From the IMG/VR virus record IMGVR_UViG_3300034073_004910, positions 30,403 through 94,402 of that record: a stretch of 64,000 bases of DNA. One strand, given 5' to 3'. Numbering within the stretch: the stretch's first letter is position 1; every line of letters starts with the position of its first letter. The stretch is from a virus. Both the position numbers and the translations under genes were made by a program. Of the stretch, positions 6,285 through 13,309 are shown piece by piece. Below the pieces are notes generated by a model that saw only the letters and a list, made by a program, of their open reading frames with translations, had not been told where the DNA came from and did not search any database.

Positions 6285-6634
6285 GTGGGAGTTTTTCTGT
6301 TGCGAGGAGGTTCCTTTGGGGAACACAAAACTCCCGAAACCCCGAGAAATCATGCTGCTACAGCATATTCCTCATTATAAAAGTCATCGTTTGCTTTTAT
6401 ATTTATTTGCTTCTTCGACCGGGAAGTCCCAATCCTAACGGCTTTCGCATTGCCGGATCGTCCGCGTCTTTTTCCTGCTCTGTCGAAACCAGAACACCCC
6501 CATCAAAGTATACTCTGTCGCCGTTTTTGCTACGCTGGTAACGACCAAGACCTCAAAGAATATACTTTGGTGGAGGTGGGCGGAGTCGAACCGCCTTCCA
6601 AAACAGTTCCAATCAACATCATACGATCATAATT
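6285..6634 (-). ncRNA. ssrA: permuted two-piece tmRNA (tag ANDDFYNEEYAVAA)
   Basis: The acceptor piece comes first on the minus strand (about 6634-6568). It has T-arm GGCGG-TTCGACT-CCGCC, acceptor strand CACCTCC, A and encoded CCA. An intervening segment whose ends pair (AAAGTATA/TATACTTT) leads to the coding piece (6501 to about 6285). That piece starts GGGGGTG-TTCTGGTTTCGACAG, the classic tmRNA 5' end, and GGGGGTG pairs with CACCTCC. A resume frame at 6394-6350 encodes ANDDFYNEEYAVAA and a stop. A stem GGGAGTTTT/AAAACTCCC with an internal hairpin GTTCC/GGAAC follows. The order 3'-part then 5'-part defines a permuted gene. The exact outer ends are estimates. Confidence 0.9.
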
Positions 6635-6700
6635 GCTCAGTTTGGATTCGAACCTTGTCCGTGTATTGTCTACCCGCACGTCCCACCGTACTGACCGAGC
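6635..6700 (-). other. tRNA-like element upstream of the tmRNA acceptor piece
   Basis: The ends GCTCGGT and ACTGAGC can pair over 7 bp. A D-arm-like hairpin (GTAC/GTGC) and a T-loop-like GGTTCGAATCC are present. The T-stem is only 2 bp, no good anticodon arm with U33 can be drawn, and no CCA is encoded. It may be a decayed tRNA or a folded processing signal, since its 3' end abuts the tmRNA acceptor piece. Confidence 0.35.
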
Positions 6701-6728
6701 AAATTTATTTATTTACTTTACAGTGAGT

Positions 6729-6757
6729 ATTATAGTAAATCTTGAGCTAAAGGTCAA
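6729..6757 (-). promoter_or_regulatory. sigma70-type promoter of the tmRNA unit
   Basis: On the minus strand TTGACC (6757-6752) and TATAAT (6734-6729) are spaced by 17 bp. The start point would be near 6722, just before the tRNA-like element and tmRNA. Confidence 0.75.
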
Positions 6758-7014
6758 GAATTATTTTTGGGGAGGCTAGCGTTTTTATGACTATAAAACT
6801 CCTCTAAGTGCTCTTTGAAAGTGTTATAAGTTTTGTCAAACTTATAGCTATAGAGAGTTACAAGCGAGAGCATAAAATTGTCGATTTTATCCGTAAACTC
6901 AGCCGACAGCCCAGCAAATTCTTCGCTATCCAAAACTTCTCGAAAAAGTTTCAGATCGTCAATAATTTGCCAGACTTCCATAAGCTGTTGTTCAAGATCA
7001 AATTGTTTGCTCAT
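6754..7014 (-). CDS. FDLEQQ-family small protein (paralogue of 7689-8138)
   Basis: This 86-residue protein starts MSKQFDLEQQLMEVWQIIDD. The N-terminal block FDLEQQ(L/I)M..W.I(I/V)DDLK is shared with the 149-residue protein 0.7 kb upstream, so the two are paralogues and this one is shorter. The pattern is seen in other large phages without assigned function. The rest is predicted helical. It is the last gene before the tmRNA promoter. Confidence 0.65.
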   Translation of the reverse strand: MSKQFDLEQQLMEVWQIIDDLKLFREVLDSEEFAGLSAEFTDKIDNFMLSLVTLYSYKFDKTYNTFKEHLEEFYSHKNASLPKNNS

Positions 7015-7029
7015 TTTACTTTCGCCTAT

Positions 7030-7203
7030 TTAAGATTGCTGAAGATGCTCTAGCGTATGTTGAATTACAAGTTGAGTGTAGCGCTGTAGTTCTTCGTCAT
7101 AGCTACAAGACCAGTCAATTCTTTCATTGTTTTGGTTCCACTCTTCAGCTTCCCAAAAAGCAAAACCTGCTTGACGAGCTAAAAACCAAAAAATTTCGTT
7201 CAC
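7030..7203 (-). CDS. small protein, 57 aa, GTG start
   Basis: GTG 7203-7201 overlaps the stop of the upstream gene (GTGA). The protein reads VNEIFWFLARQAGFAFWEAE and ends in a helical QLVIQHTLEHLQQS. It resembles the short phage family beginning NERI.ELA.QAGF. Function is unknown. Coupled translation with the preceding gene is likely. Confidence 0.55.
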   Translation of the reverse strand: MNEIFWFLARQAGFAFWEAEEWNQNNERIDWSCSYDEELQRYTQLVIQHTLEHLQQS

Positions 7204-7406
7204 AGTCCAGCACCCTCTTTCAGCATTGCATCAGCAAAAGCATAAGCATCTTTTGCATACGTGCTAAATCCGCCCGCTCGCTCAGAGTCGGCAAGCATTC
7301 CAGCGAGGGCCTGCCCCGCGAAGTAGTCACGCAGGGACATGCCCGGACAAAAGTTTTTCAAGTCTCTATGGGTCGGGAATGCCGTCCCACCATCATTCTT
7401 CATCAT
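7200..7406 (-). CDS. conserved small phage protein (GMSLRDYFAGQAL family)
   Basis: This 68-residue protein contains DGGTAFPTHRD, then PGMSLRDYFAGQALAGML and a C-terminal AYAFADAML. The MSLRDYFA.QAL...Y..ADAML pattern is a very common small phage protein of unknown function. It has its own promoter just upstream (TTGACT/CATAAT) and overlaps the following gene by four bases. Confidence 0.75.
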   Translation of the reverse strand: MMKNDGGTAFPTHRDLKNFCPGMSLRDYFAGQALAGMLADSERAGGFSTYAKDAYAFADAMLKEGAGL

Positions 7407-7436
7407 TTTCTATTTCTCTTTTCGATTTCAGAAACT

Positions 7437-7465
7437 ATTATGACACGCCTCGACCAAAGAGTCAA
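7437..7465 (-). promoter_or_regulatory. sigma70-type promoter
   Basis: TTGACT (7465-7460) and CATAAT (7442-7437) on the minus strand have 17-bp spacing, upstream of the gene starting at 7406. Confidence 0.7.
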
Positions 7466-7473
7466 CAACTGTT

Positions 7474-7686
7474 TTATGTCTGGCCATAATAGTCCAAGAT
7501 GCGGAGAATTGCACGAATAGTTTTTCTAATCTTTTTTAGATCGGTCTCAAGATCAGAAGAAAATACTCCTGCCGGAATATTGCCGTTTTTTCGAGATTCA
7601 TACTCTATTTGTAAGTTAGTTAAATTTTGGTGTAAATCTTGGGTAACAATCTCACAAACCATAGGATACGGAAGTTCTATTTGCAT
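7474..7686 (-). CDS. small protein, 70 aa, unknown
   Basis: I chose the ATG at 7686 (MQIELPYPMVCEIVTQDLHQ), because GGGAG lies eight bases upstream. An ATG at 7701 would lie inside the upstream gene. The C-terminal half is helical and basic (LKKIRKTIRAILRIL). The pattern I.LPY.MV..IV..DL resembles a small family in other large phages. No function is known. Confidence 0.6.
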   Translation of the reverse strand: MQIELPYPMVCEIVTQDLHQNLTNLQIEYESRKNGNIPAGVFSSDLETDLKKIRKTIRAILRILDYYGQT

Positions 7687-7688
7687 TT

Positions 7689-8138
7689 TTAAATCTCCCA
7701 ATCAGGCGGACTAGAGCGATTCTTCAAAAATTCTCGTATCTCTTTGGCATAATGTTTAGCAACGGTTTCTGAAACCCCAGCATACTCAAAACGCTCTGCA
7801 TAAGACTCCAACATTTCTTCCGGCGTAAGCGGATAAGTTTCAGGCTTATTGATCCCCCTCATTGACTCTATACGGTCTGCTAAAGGTGTTAACGTTTCTC
7901 TGGGAGAAATGTCGGCAAGCTCGTATGGTTCAATCTTGCCAATCTCTTTCAGCATTTTCTCAAAAGTTTGAAATAGCTGATCAAACTTTAGATGATACAG
8001 CTTACTGATCCCCATCAATATGGTCGGGACTTCATCAGAGTCCTCGAACAAAGTATCAGAACTGTAGATCGACTTAAGATCGTCTACTATTCCCCAGCAG
8101 TCCATAATTTGTTGTTCTAGATCAAATTGAGTTGACAT
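7689..8138 (-). CDS. FDLEQQ-family protein, 149 aa
   Basis: The start at 8138 (MSTQFDLEQQIMDCWGIVDD) has AAAGGA upstream. The N-terminal 25 residues match the 86-residue paralogue at 6754. The C-terminal part (ERFEYAGVSETVAKHYAKEI) is extra and predicted helical. Function is unknown. The pair suggests a duplication within this operon with loss or gain of the C-terminal region. Confidence 0.65.
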   Translation of the reverse strand: MSTQFDLEQQIMDCWGIVDDLKSIYSSDTLFEDSDEVPTILMGISKLYHLKFDQLFQTFEKMLKEIGKIEPYELADISPRETLTPLADRIESMRGINKPETYPLTPEEMLESYAERFEYAGVSETVAKHYAKEIREFLKNRSSPPDWEI

Positions 8139-8155
8139 AGGTTTTCCTTTCAAAA

Positions 8156-8350
8156 CTATTCTCTTGTAATCTTCTGGCTAAGTATTTTAATAGATCCTTG
8201 TATACGATCAAATCTATTAATCCTCATGCTCTTAAAAGAAGCTCCAACTACTCTAAGACCATAACGCTCGGCTCTCACTAGCTTTTCTGCGGCCATCCTC
8301 GTTGGAGCTTCTACTTCTATCTCTGCTTTTAAGATATACTTATATTTCAT
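8156..8350 (-). CDS. small beta-rich basic protein, 64 aa
   Basis: ATG 8350 (MKYKYILKAEIEVEAPTRMA) is preferred, since GGAG precedes it and a longer frame would overlap the upstream gene by 62 nt. The sequence is basic in its C-terminal half (SMRINRFDRIQGSIKILSQK). No family is recognised. Confidence 0.55.
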   Translation of the reverse strand: MKYKYILKAEIEVEAPTRMAAEKLVRAERYGLRVVGASFKSMRINRFDRIQGSIKILSQKITRE

Positions 8351-8366
8351 CTCAGAGACTCCAGTT

Positions 8367-8840
8367 TTAATCCCAAAGATGTGAGTAATACTTTCCAAAA
8401 AGTCTAAAGCCATTTTGTATGCGATCACAATAGTCGTAATATTCTTTTGGGAGAGTAAACTCTCGTGTTTTAACTCGAAAAGATTCTTCGTCCTCTGCTT
8501 CTACCTCGGGAAAGAACTGATCTTCCCAGCTTTCGTCAATTTTATTATCAAACGCAAAGATCATCTCATCCAGTATCCAGTCCCACCGATCAAAATGAAA
8601 TTCATCGATTTCCCATACATCTTCTTTGGGGGAAGCCGAAGTAGATCGTAGGTGCTCTGGTACATCTTCGTCATCGGTATTCGGAGCACCGTGCTTAGTT
8701 GTCTTTAGCTGTTTCAGCATAGGAGAAATTATCAGCGCAAGAGTATGCTCCATATTGTAGGTATCCCACTTATCTATGCGAATCTCTATACTTCTTTCCT
8801 CGTCGTAACTGTCGGGGTAAGGACCAATATTTACATACAT
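8367..8840 (-). CDS. conserved phage protein (IDKWDTYNMEHTLA family)
   Basis: This 157-residue acidic protein has IRIDKWDTYNMEHTLALIIS and PMLKQLK, then HGAP..DDEDVP and FDRWDWILDEMIFAF. The order of a W-D-T-W/Y block, PMLKQLK, DDEDVP and WDW(V/I)LDEMI is a widely shared large-phage hypothetical of unknown role. It is the first gene after a promoter at 8928-8956 and has AGGAGCTACTT upstream. Confidence 0.7.
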   Translation of the reverse strand: MYVNIGPYPDSYDEERSIEIRIDKWDTYNMEHTLALIISPMLKQLKTTKHGAPNTDDEDVPEHLRSTSASPKEDVWEIDEFHFDRWDWILDEMIFAFDNKIDESWEDQFFPEVEAEDEESFRVKTREFTLPKEYYDYCDRIQNGFRLFGKYYSHLWD

Positions 8841-8857
8841 AAGTAGCTCCTAGAGTT

Positions 8858-8891
8858 AGGCTTCGCTACCCGGCGGCGAATAGCGAAGCCT
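8858..8891. terminator. hairpin in the 5' leader of the 8367-8840 gene
   Basis: AGGCTTCGCTA pairs with TAGCGAAGCCT across a GC-rich loop. A T-run follows only on the plus strand, so on the minus strand it lies in the leader between promoter and gene. It may attenuate or stabilise that transcript. Confidence 0.6.
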
Positions 8892-8927
8892 TTTGAATTG
8901 TTCAATGACTCTCTAACTTTCGGATAT

Positions 8928-8956
8928 ATAATACCGAAAACGAGCTATCAAGTCAA
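8928..8956 (-). promoter_or_regulatory. sigma70-type promoter
   Basis: TTGACT (8956-8951) and TATTAT (8933-8928) on the minus strand are spaced by 17 bp, upstream of the hairpin and the 8367-8840 gene. Confidence 0.7.
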
Positions 8957-8966
8957 GAACTAAATT

Positions 8967-9314
8967 TTAGAAGTACCGACGAATTTCTGTCTCGACCCGA
9001 GAGCCAATTTCACCTTCGAAGCTGTCAAGCTGAAAGGTTTCTACTTCTCCTCGAATCTCCCAGTTATCCGCGAACGGAATCGAATAGCCAGCCTCCAGAG
9101 CAAGCCCATACTCACCGTCATAAAATGCCGGACCTACTTCGGCATACAGGTACTTTCCCTGAGCGCCAAGGCTTACAGTATTAATCGAGCTATTGTCTAC
9201 ATAGTGTTCGTCAACAAAACCGACCTCGTTTCGATACTCGCCATAGAAACGAACCTCTGCCAAAGCAGAGCTTGCAACTGCCAGCAGTCCAGCTGCGATA
9301 AGATATTTAGTCAT
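8967..9314 (-). CDS. secreted beta-rich (outer-membrane-like) protein
   Basis: This 115-residue protein has a clear Sec signal peptide (MTKYLIAAGLLAVASSALA, cleavage after ALA). It then has alternating short strands with aromatic and acidic residues (VRFYGEYRNEVGFVDEHYVD, YLYAEVGPAFYDGEYGLAL) and ends in Phe. Similar secreted small proteins occur in marine myophages without known function. A periplasmic or outer-membrane location during infection is likely. Confidence 0.62.
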   Translation of the reverse strand: MTKYLIAAGLLAVASSALAEVRFYGEYRNEVGFVDEHYVDNSSINTVSLGAQGKYLYAEVGPAFYDGEYGLALEAGYSIPFADNWEIRGEVETFQLDSFEGEIGSRVETEIRRYF

Positions 9315-9323
9315 ACATTCTCC

Positions 9324-9842
9324 TTAAAATTTTGTTAGCATTGAAAGAGCTTCTTCAGTGACTTCTTCTGTTCGGCGGCTCCAGCCCTTTCCAAAAACTG
9401 GAAAAGTAGAAAGTCGACGATAGTAGTCAAGTCGAAGCGTTTTAAATTCCATAATCGCCACTACAGGATTATGAATGTTTAATGCTGCACTAATGGTACG
9501 GGGCCCAAGCACGCCATCCTCTTTAGCTTTTACAATTTTTTGTAAAAATCGAACAGCGCGCGAAGGCCCCGCGTTGACACCAAAATCAAATACTATTAAA
9601 TCAATACCTACAGGTAATTGATCGCAGGACATGCGGTCCCAGTATTGCTTTCGGTAGATAGGCTCAACATCTTTTATCGTCAAAGCTTTAATGTCTTCGA
9701 CCGATACGGTTCGTTTCACCCATCGTTCATAGGTGGCTTTTGTAATGCCAAGATTTGTAGCACCTCCTGGATCTTGGGGATGGTTTACAAAGCCACCTTC
9801 GTGTTTTAGAACAATTTTTAGACAGTGATCAAACGTTTTCAT
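9324..9842 (-). CDS. GH108-type N-acetylmuramidase (endolysin)
   Basis: From ATG 9842 the protein has 172 residues and begins MKTFDHCLKIVLKHEGGFVN, then HPQDPGGATNLGITKATYE, the signature of glycosyl hydrolase 108. The Glu of HEGG is the expected catalytic acid. A PG_binding_3-like C-terminal region follows (VKAKEDGVLGPRTISAALN). It would cleave peptidoglycan. Since the T4-type homologue lacks its catalytic Glu, this is probably the active endolysin. The start lies inside the preceding 57-aa gene. Confidence 0.85.
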   Translation of the reverse strand: MKTFDHCLKIVLKHEGGFVNHPQDPGGATNLGITKATYERWVKRTVSVEDIKALTIKDVEPIYRKQYWDRMSCDQLPVGIDLIVFDFGVNAGPSRAVRFLQKIVKAKEDGVLGPRTISAALNIHNPVVAIMEFKTLRLDYYRRLSTFPVFGKGWSRRTEEVTEEALSMLTKF

Positions 9843-10002
9843 TCGTGAAAGCTGCATCAGCCTTTTCAGGCTTCTTGGCAGCATTTGCCAGTGCATGATT
9901 TAATACTTTTAAGGCCTCGCTAGGCTTATCATTCCACAAAGCTTGAATTGCTTCTAGCATTGCCTCCATATTTTCATCGCACTTACAATTTTTGCACGCC
10001 AT
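9829..10002 (-). CDS. small Cys-rich N-terminus protein, 57 aa
   Basis: ATG 10002 gives MACKNCKCDENMEAMLEAIQ, with a CxxCxC motif that could bind a metal, followed by an alpha-helical Ala/Lys-rich tail. It overlaps the gene on each side (20 nt and 14 nt). Function is unknown. Confidence 0.55.
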   Translation of the reverse strand: MACKNCKCDENMEAMLEAIQALWNDKPSEALKVLNHALANAAKKPEKADAAFTNENV

Positions 10003-10228
10003 CGCTGTGTTTCTCCACCTCCACAAGAATGTTCTCACACAATCTTCGGAGCTCGTCCAATAGAACGTAGTATTTTTGTACATCAATTAATTTTTCAATT
10101 AATTCATTCGGTAGTCGACTTTTCAGCCGTTCAGCCTCTAGTTCATTTCGTAGCTGCTCGACTTCGCTGGGTAAACCTCGCTTTGGATGAGCTATTTCTA
10201 AAGCAAATCCACACTTGGTACAATGCAT
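9983..10228 (-). CDS. zinc-knuckle plus coiled-coil protein, 81 aa
   Basis: The protein begins MHCTKCGFALEIAHPKRGLP, with a single CxxC, then a coiled coil (EVEQLRNELEAERLKSRLP...). One Cys pair could support zinc binding by dimerisation. No family is recognised. It lies four bases downstream of the 10232-10468 gene in the endolysin operon. Confidence 0.55.
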   Translation of the reverse strand: MHCTKCGFALEIAHPKRGLPSEVEQLRNELEAERLKSRLPNELIEKLIDVQKYYVLLDELRRLCENILVEVEKHSDGVQKL

Positions 10229-10231
10229 AAT

Positions 10232-10468
10232 TTAAACAAACTCTTTTAAACGTCTTACAAGAGCGTCTCTGCCCGCCTTTACTCCCGATGCTCTTTCAGA
10301 AAGATCAAGAGCATTTCGTTGAGAGTCGATAGTAGCTATCGCTTCTCTCCACAATAAAACAGCAAATTCCTCAATATCTGAAGTAGTTATACCGCTTGCA
10401 ACGCTAGGAATATCTGAGCTTGTTACAAGCCCCGCTTCGGCTGCCAGTTCAAATATACGATTTGTCAT
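10232..10468 (-). CDS. small conserved phage protein (NRI.ELA.EAG type)
   Basis: This 78-residue protein begins MTNRIFELAAEAGLVTSSDI and contains IEEFAVLLWREAIATIDSQR. The pattern N.RI.ELA..AG ... (E/F)FA.L..REC/A is a common short phage protein family of unknown function. It is two bases from the glycosyltransferase gene stop. Confidence 0.6.
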   Translation of the reverse strand: MTNRIFELAAEAGLVTSSDIPSVASGITTSDIEEFAVLLWREAIATIDSQRNALDLSERASGVKAGRDALVRRLKEFV

Positions 10469-10470
10469 GA

Positions 10471-11304
10471 TTAATTAGGCGGAGCGTTTACTGCTGACAG
10501 TGCGCTGAGATTTCCTTGGAATCCGTATGTTCCCACATGAGTGAGAGAAATCCAAGGGCAAGCCCAAACTTTTAATCCAATATCAATAATCTTTCGCGAA
10601 AAGTAATAATCTTCGGAAAGATAACGTCGGCTAACCGGATCAATTGCACAGTCAAAGTATGCTACAATATCTCTCTCGCCGTTAAAGTCTGTCGAGTATT
10701 TGTGATCTGGCGAGTACGAATTTTCTGGGTAGGCAGCTTTAAACTGATCAAACACATGCCGTTGAATAAGCATAAATCCAGTAGCGCCTTCTAAAATTTG
10801 TACCGGCTCAGTAAGTTTAAAGCTTTCTGTGCCAGGAATCAAATTAAAAGCAAATCCTCCTCCAAACTGAGCAAGTTCATCAGGATTTTTAAGTTCAATG
10901 TTGTCTTGAACCGCCTTTTGAATACGATCCCAGTGAATTTGTTTTTTCGGATACAGCCCACAAAGCACATCATATTCAGACTTTTTATCGGCCAAAGCCA
11001 GCATTCCTAGAATATCCATAGGATTAAAAGAAATGTCAGAGTCGATAAACATCATGTGCGAACAGTCGCTACGCAAAAATCCATCTACTAGATAGTTTCG
11101 TGCTCGCTGAATCAGCGATTCATTATAGTGAAAACTAGCATCCCATTGAAGATCGTATTGGCGACAAACGGTAGAAAACTGAAGCATAGAGTGAACGTAT
11201 GGTCCAGTGCACATACCGCCGTACATAGGTGTAGCAATGAAGAGTTTTCGTTTTCGAAGCTCTTCAATATCAATCGTTATTTTTCTATCCTCTACCTTGG
11301 CCAC
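10471..11304 (-). CDS. glycosyltransferase, GT2-like fold (277 aa)
   Basis: The GTG start (11304) overlaps the upstream basic-protein gene. The N-terminus KLFIATPMYGGMCTGPYVHS and the DxD-containing HMMFIDSDISFNPMDILGML match phage glycosyltransferases of the GT-A fold. LCGLYPKKQIHWD and a C-terminal CPWISLTHVGTYGF block agree with them. The DSD motif would coordinate the metal and nucleotide sugar. It may modify phage DNA, virion or host surface. The substrate is not predictable. Confidence 0.7.
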   Translation of the reverse strand: MAKVEDRKITIDIEELRKRKLFIATPMYGGMCTGPYVHSMLQFSTVCRQYDLQWDASFHYNESLIQRARNYLVDGFLRSDCSHMMFIDSDISFNPMDILGMLALADKKSEYDVLCGLYPKKQIHWDRIQKAVQDNIELKNPDELAQFGGGFAFNLIPGTESFKLTEPVQILEGATGFMLIQRHVFDQFKAAYPENSYSPDHKYSTDFNGERDIVAYFDCAIDPVSRRYLSEDYYFSRKIIDIGLKVWACPWISLTHVGTYGFQGNLSALSAVNAPPN

Positions 11305-11443
11305 GATATTTTTTGTAACTCCTTTTTTGATGTTTAGACATTGTGCTTCGCTTCATCATACTAGGATTACCGCTCGATGAAGTACGCTTCGGCTTGTGCT
11401 TAATCTTTTGTTGTTGTTTCGAAGCCGTTGATCCTTTAGCCAT
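11285..11443 (-). CDS. small basic protein, 52 aa
   Basis: Runs from ATG 11443 (MAKGSTASKQQQKIKHKPKR) to a TAG at 11285-11287 and ends KKYRGQGRG. It is very rich in Lys, Arg and Ser. The C-terminal YRGQGR ending recurs in small phage proteins. It overlaps the glycosyltransferase GTG by 20 nt. A nucleic-acid-binding role is possible from the charge only. Confidence 0.55.
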   Translation of the reverse strand: MAKGSTASKQQQKIKHKPKRTSSSGNPSMMKRSTMSKHQKRSYKKYRGQGRG

Positions 11444-11630
11444 TTTTTGCCTTTTCTATTGCTTCTAAAAAGTAAATGAACGTGCCATCCGGCTGTTCTT
11501 CTACACGATAGCGAGTTGCCCAGTCGCGCGCTTCCGCTTCTGACGAAAAAAGATCAGAAAGAATGCCGCCACTAGGCAACTGCCAAGACCACGTATTTTC
11601 TAATAATCCTTTATTCTTCACCAACTTCAC
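11436..11630 (-). CDS. small protein, 64 aa, unknown
   Basis: The sequence MKLVKNKGLLENTWSWQLPS, then SEAEARDWATRYRVEEQPDG, is a compact alpha/beta pattern. It overlaps neighbours on both sides (8 nt and 20 nt), typical of this operon. No family is recognised. Confidence 0.55.
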   Translation of the reverse strand: MKLVKNKGLLENTWSWQLPSGGILSDLFSSEAEARDWATRYRVEEQPDGTFIYFLEAIEKAKNG

Positions 11631-11904
11631 GAGGGTCGTCTCCTGCTAGAAGCGAGAGATAAAAAATTGCTTTTCGAATATCTGCTTCCATATTGTCCTT
11701 AAAAGGAGCGCGCATAAGGTACGCAAGAGCTGAGCAATAGTAATGCGGCTCTATAGACGAAGACATTACATACGACTCTGCATCAATTTTATCGCACAAC
11801 GCTTCCAAAATACTAAGAACATCGGTATCAAAAGTTTCTTCAGAGTTTACGCTCTTTACATTACAAAGCTGATAATGCTGAGGGTGATTAATAAAATCTT
11901 CCAT
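11611..11904 (-). CDS. DUF3310-like protein (97 aa)
   Basis: INHPQHYQL near the N-terminus and the C-terminal YLMRAPFKDNMEADIRKAIF-YLSLL match the DUF3310 layout (HP.HY ... KY..R...K....D..KA..YL), a small phage family sometimes labelled nucleotide kinase without proof. The middle is divergent. Start and stop touch the MazG-like gene upstream and overlap the next gene by 20 nt. Confidence 0.6.
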   Translation of the reverse strand: MEDFINHPQHYQLCNVKSVNSEETFDTDVLSILEALCDKIDAESYVMSSSIEPHYYCSALAYLMRAPFKDNMEADIRKAIFYLSLLAGDDPREVGEE

Positions 11905-12299
11905 TAGATATCTCCTTTTGCGCGATTTTCAGAATTTTCTACTTGAAATCCGTTTGGATAACGAGCGCTCAACTTATGAATATTTTCATTAATAACCGAT
12001 TGCGGATCGAACTCGAGTGCTCGACAGGCCGAAATCCAATAAAAGAAAATATCTCCAAGTTCGCGCTTCATGTGATAGATATTATCACCTGTCATGGGCT
12101 TGCCTTGAAAGAAGATTTTCTTCACAACTTCTTGAAACTCTCCAGTCTCGCTTCCCAGCCCAATGGCAGAAGTGAGAAGCAGCGGAGCATTGACAGTATC
12201 ATTATGCAACTCTCGAAGGCGATCTGCAAAGGACGTTAGATAAGTACTTTGATCGCTAGTAATACTCGCAATAAACTTTGAATACTGATTAAGATTCAT
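11904..12299 (-). CDS. MazG-like nucleotide pyrophosphohydrolase
   Basis: This 131-residue protein contains LLTSAIGLGSETGEFQEVVK followed by a second helix MKRELGDIFFYWISACRAL, the MazG/all-alpha NTP-PPase metal-binding pattern (E..E...K ... E..D). The C-terminal VINENIHKLSARYPNGF is typical of phage members. It would hydrolyse (d)NTPs or ppGpp-like nucleotides. It partners with adjacent ThyX in nucleotide metabolism and overlaps it by 11 nt. Confidence 0.8.
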   Translation of the reverse strand: MNLNQYSKFIASITSDQSTYLTSFADRLRELHNDTVNAPLLLTSAIGLGSETGEFQEVVKKIFFQGKPMTGDNIYHMKRELGDIFFYWISACRALEFDPQSVINENIHKLSARYPNGFQVENSENRAKGDI

Positions 12300-12945
12300 C
12301 TTTTTTTCCGTTCAATAGTTCGAAAAGAATTTGTCCACAAGCCTGAGCAATTTTTTGATGCTCTTTTTGAGTTCCATTTGCGGAGCGCAGTTCTACATAA
12401 TGTAGCCAAGATCGCACTGTACCCGCCATATAAAGACGCGAAGGCGTCATACCTTCTGGAAGAACAGCTCTCGCTTGCTCTTTTGCTATTCCATTTTCCA
12501 GAGCACTATTATACACATCTTGAGCGTGCAATGCAAGTTCTTTTTGTAGCGTTGCCCAAAGTTCGTTCAAATTTTCATTTGTAGATTCAATGGAGTTTTG
12601 TCGATTTTTTGTATCTTGAAGCCTGGTTTCTCGAATTTCCCACTCCGTTGGGACGATTGAGTATCTTTGGCTAAACTCCTGAAAGGAAAAGCTACGATGC
12701 CGAAGTATTTGACGAGCAATGTCTCGAGTTGTATTAATTTCCATACAAACCCAAGCCATTTCAAATGGACTCCAGTGTCCATGTTTTTGCAAATAATTTA
12801 ACAGCTTAGGAGCTGTTTCTGTATTTATTTGATTTTCTGGGTTTGATACTCGAGCAACATACGCAATCAAATCAGATAAAGTTTGCAGACCAAGAGATTG
12901 TAAGTCTTCGCTAGGAGTGGAGTAAGAAATTAATTTTACATTCAT
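12289..12945 (-). CDS. thyX: flavin-dependent thymidylate synthase ThyX
   Basis: This 218-residue protein has the ThyX signature in the form RHRSFSFQEFSQRY (canonical RHRxxSxNExSxRY with Gln for Asn), preceded by HGHWSPFEMAWVCMEINTTR. EQARAVLPEGMTPSRLYMAG contributes the substrate-binding region. It makes dTMP from dUMP with FAD and methylenetetrahydrofolate. Length is normal. ATG 12945 overlaps the stop of the upstream gene. Confidence 0.93.
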   Translation of the reverse strand: MNVKLISYSTPSEDLQSLGLQTLSDLIAYVARVSNPENQINTETAPKLLNYLQKHGHWSPFEMAWVCMEINTTRDIARQILRHRSFSFQEFSQRYSIVPTEWEIRETRLQDTKNRQNSIESTNENLNELWATLQKELALHAQDVYNSALENGIAKEQARAVLPEGMTPSRLYMAGTVRSWLHYVELRSANGTQKEHQKIAQACGQILFELLNGKKDES

Positions 12946-13118
12946 TCTAAAAGCTCTAGCTGTGTTCTCAGCGCCCAGCCATTTTTAGGCCAAGTATTAT
13001 TGTCAATATACCTAAAACAAAAGGAGTCTAACTTAGGTATATATTTTGTAAGCTCAACTACCGCATAGGGTCCACCAAAAAAGCGAACTCGAACTATGTG
13101 TCCTACTTTTAATTTCAT
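12942..13118 (-). CDS. small KVGD-type protein, 58 aa (tandem paralogue)
   Basis: Begins MKLKVGHIVRVRFFGGPYAV and contains VELTKYIPKL, then WPKNGWALRTQLELLE. The gene immediately upstream has the same plan (KVGD..KIR, V.LTKYLP, KKGWA..T..E.L), so the two are tandem duplicates. The layout suggests a small beta-barrel (KOW/SH3-like). Function is unknown. ATGA overlaps link both to their neighbours. Confidence 0.6.
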   Translation of the reverse strand: MKLKVGHIVRVRFFGGPYAVVELTKYIPKLDSFCFRYIDNNTWPKNGWALRTQLELLE

Positions 13119-13309
13119 AAAGGTTCGAAGTGAGTTGTAGGAGCCCAGCCTTTTTTAATTATACTTCCTGGGCTCATAATTTTAAAGTAAAAGCCATCTA
13201 CTTCTACTTCTTCACTTTGAGGAAGATATTTAGTAAGCTGAACTTCTACATAAACGTTCTCTAAAAGACGAATTTTTGCTCGATCTCCGACTTTAAAAGG
13301 GATTGTCAT
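13115..13309 (-). CDS. small KVGD-type protein, 64 aa (tandem paralogue)
   Basis: Begins MTIPFKVGDRAKIRLLENVY, then EVQLTKYLPQSEEVEVDGFY and IIKKGWAPTTHFEPL. It is the paralogue of the 58-residue neighbour. A small SH3-like barrel is inferred from the strand pattern. It precedes ThyX by one gene. Confidence 0.6.
   Translation of the reverse strand: MTIPFKVGDRAKIRLLENVYVEVQLTKYLPQSEEVEVDGFYFKIMSPGSIIKKGWAPTTHFEPL

Noticed and set aside
6450-6632. Plus-strand 60-residue frame
   Set aside because: It lies antisense to the tmRNA pieces.
12567-12782. 71-residue minus-strand frame inside thyX
   Set aside because: It overlaps the conserved ThyX frame and has no independent signal.
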